DNA from: JAZTZP01 sp045637525
Lineage (GTDB): Bacteria > Bacillota > Clostridia > UBA1381
NCBI GenBank assembly: GCA_045637525.1
Contig: JAZTZP010000166.1
Location: 1-35,536 of the forward strand
Direction: 5' to 3'
DNA: 35,536 nucleotides
Shown here: one piece after another, positions 35,534 to 35,536 of the stretch
Position numbering within the stretch: the stretch's first letter is position 1
How the letters are laid out: each line of letters opens with the position of its first letter
Notes under the pieces: generated by a model
Database searches by the model: none
Told to the model about the DNA's origin: nothing
What the model saw: the letters and a program-made list of their open reading frames with translations, nothing else
Position numbers and translations under genes: made by a program

Positions 35534-35536
35534 AAA

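Overview
The window reads as low-GC, Gram-positive-type DNA from an anaerobic Clostridia-like bacterium. The signs are AGGAGG-type ribosome sites, TTGACA-17-TATAAT promoters, a lipoprotein sugar-binding protein with CUT1 permeases, S-layer homology (SLH) domains, and an Etf-coupled lactate dehydrogenase module. The many secreted modular glycan enzymes suggest a gut or other fibre-degrading specialist, with pectin-degrading Clostridia such as Monoglobus as a plausible relative. That placement is an inference and has not been tested by search.

Left part (1-10279): five closely spaced plus-strand genes for exported proteins. They are the 3' end of a protein with tandem LamG-like repeats, a second LamG-like protein, a clan-A glycoside hydrolase with Ig-like flanks, an SLH-anchored protein with a Gly/Ser linker, and a very large clan-A hydrolase with a LamG-like N-terminus and a CBM9-like C-terminus. 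Similar terminal modules recur among them, so they look like a co-expressed set for cell-surface glycan binding and cleavage.

Middle part (10410-18874): the matching uptake and intracellular genes. These are a GH88-type unsaturated glucuronyl hydrolase, a cytoplasmic SGNH esterase, a secreted CE2-type esterase, a divergent RpiB/LacAB-family isomerase, a member of the Anabaena sensory rhodopsin transducer (ASRT) family, a sugar-binding lipoprotein and two permeases with no ATPase. The simplest reading is import of lyase-generated acidic oligosaccharides. GH88 would release unsaturated uronate, and the RpiB-like enzyme would isomerise its open-chain form, as DhuI does in streptococci. A 14-bp GntR/AraR-like palindrome and a short upstream ORF whose Arg codons form the Shine-Dalgarno sequence of the binding-protein gene lie in the gap before the transporter.

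Region 19352-24835: a histidine phosphatase, the lactate racemase LarA with every nickel-pincer residue conserved, then EtfB, EtfA with an N-terminal ferredoxin-like domain, and a GlcD/LctD-type FAD dehydrogenase. This resembles the electron-confurcating lactate oxidation system of Acetobacterium woodii. A consensus promoter sits between larA and etfB. A convergent minus-strand AlkD-like gene follows, and then a secreted protein of unknown function carrying 31-residue repeats.

Right end (27565-35536): rpoB and rpoC with their own promoter and terminators, separated from the usual rplKAJL neighbours, then two promoters for an operon that starts beyond the window. No tRNA, rRNA, CRISPR array, insertion sequence or transcriptional regulator gene was seen.
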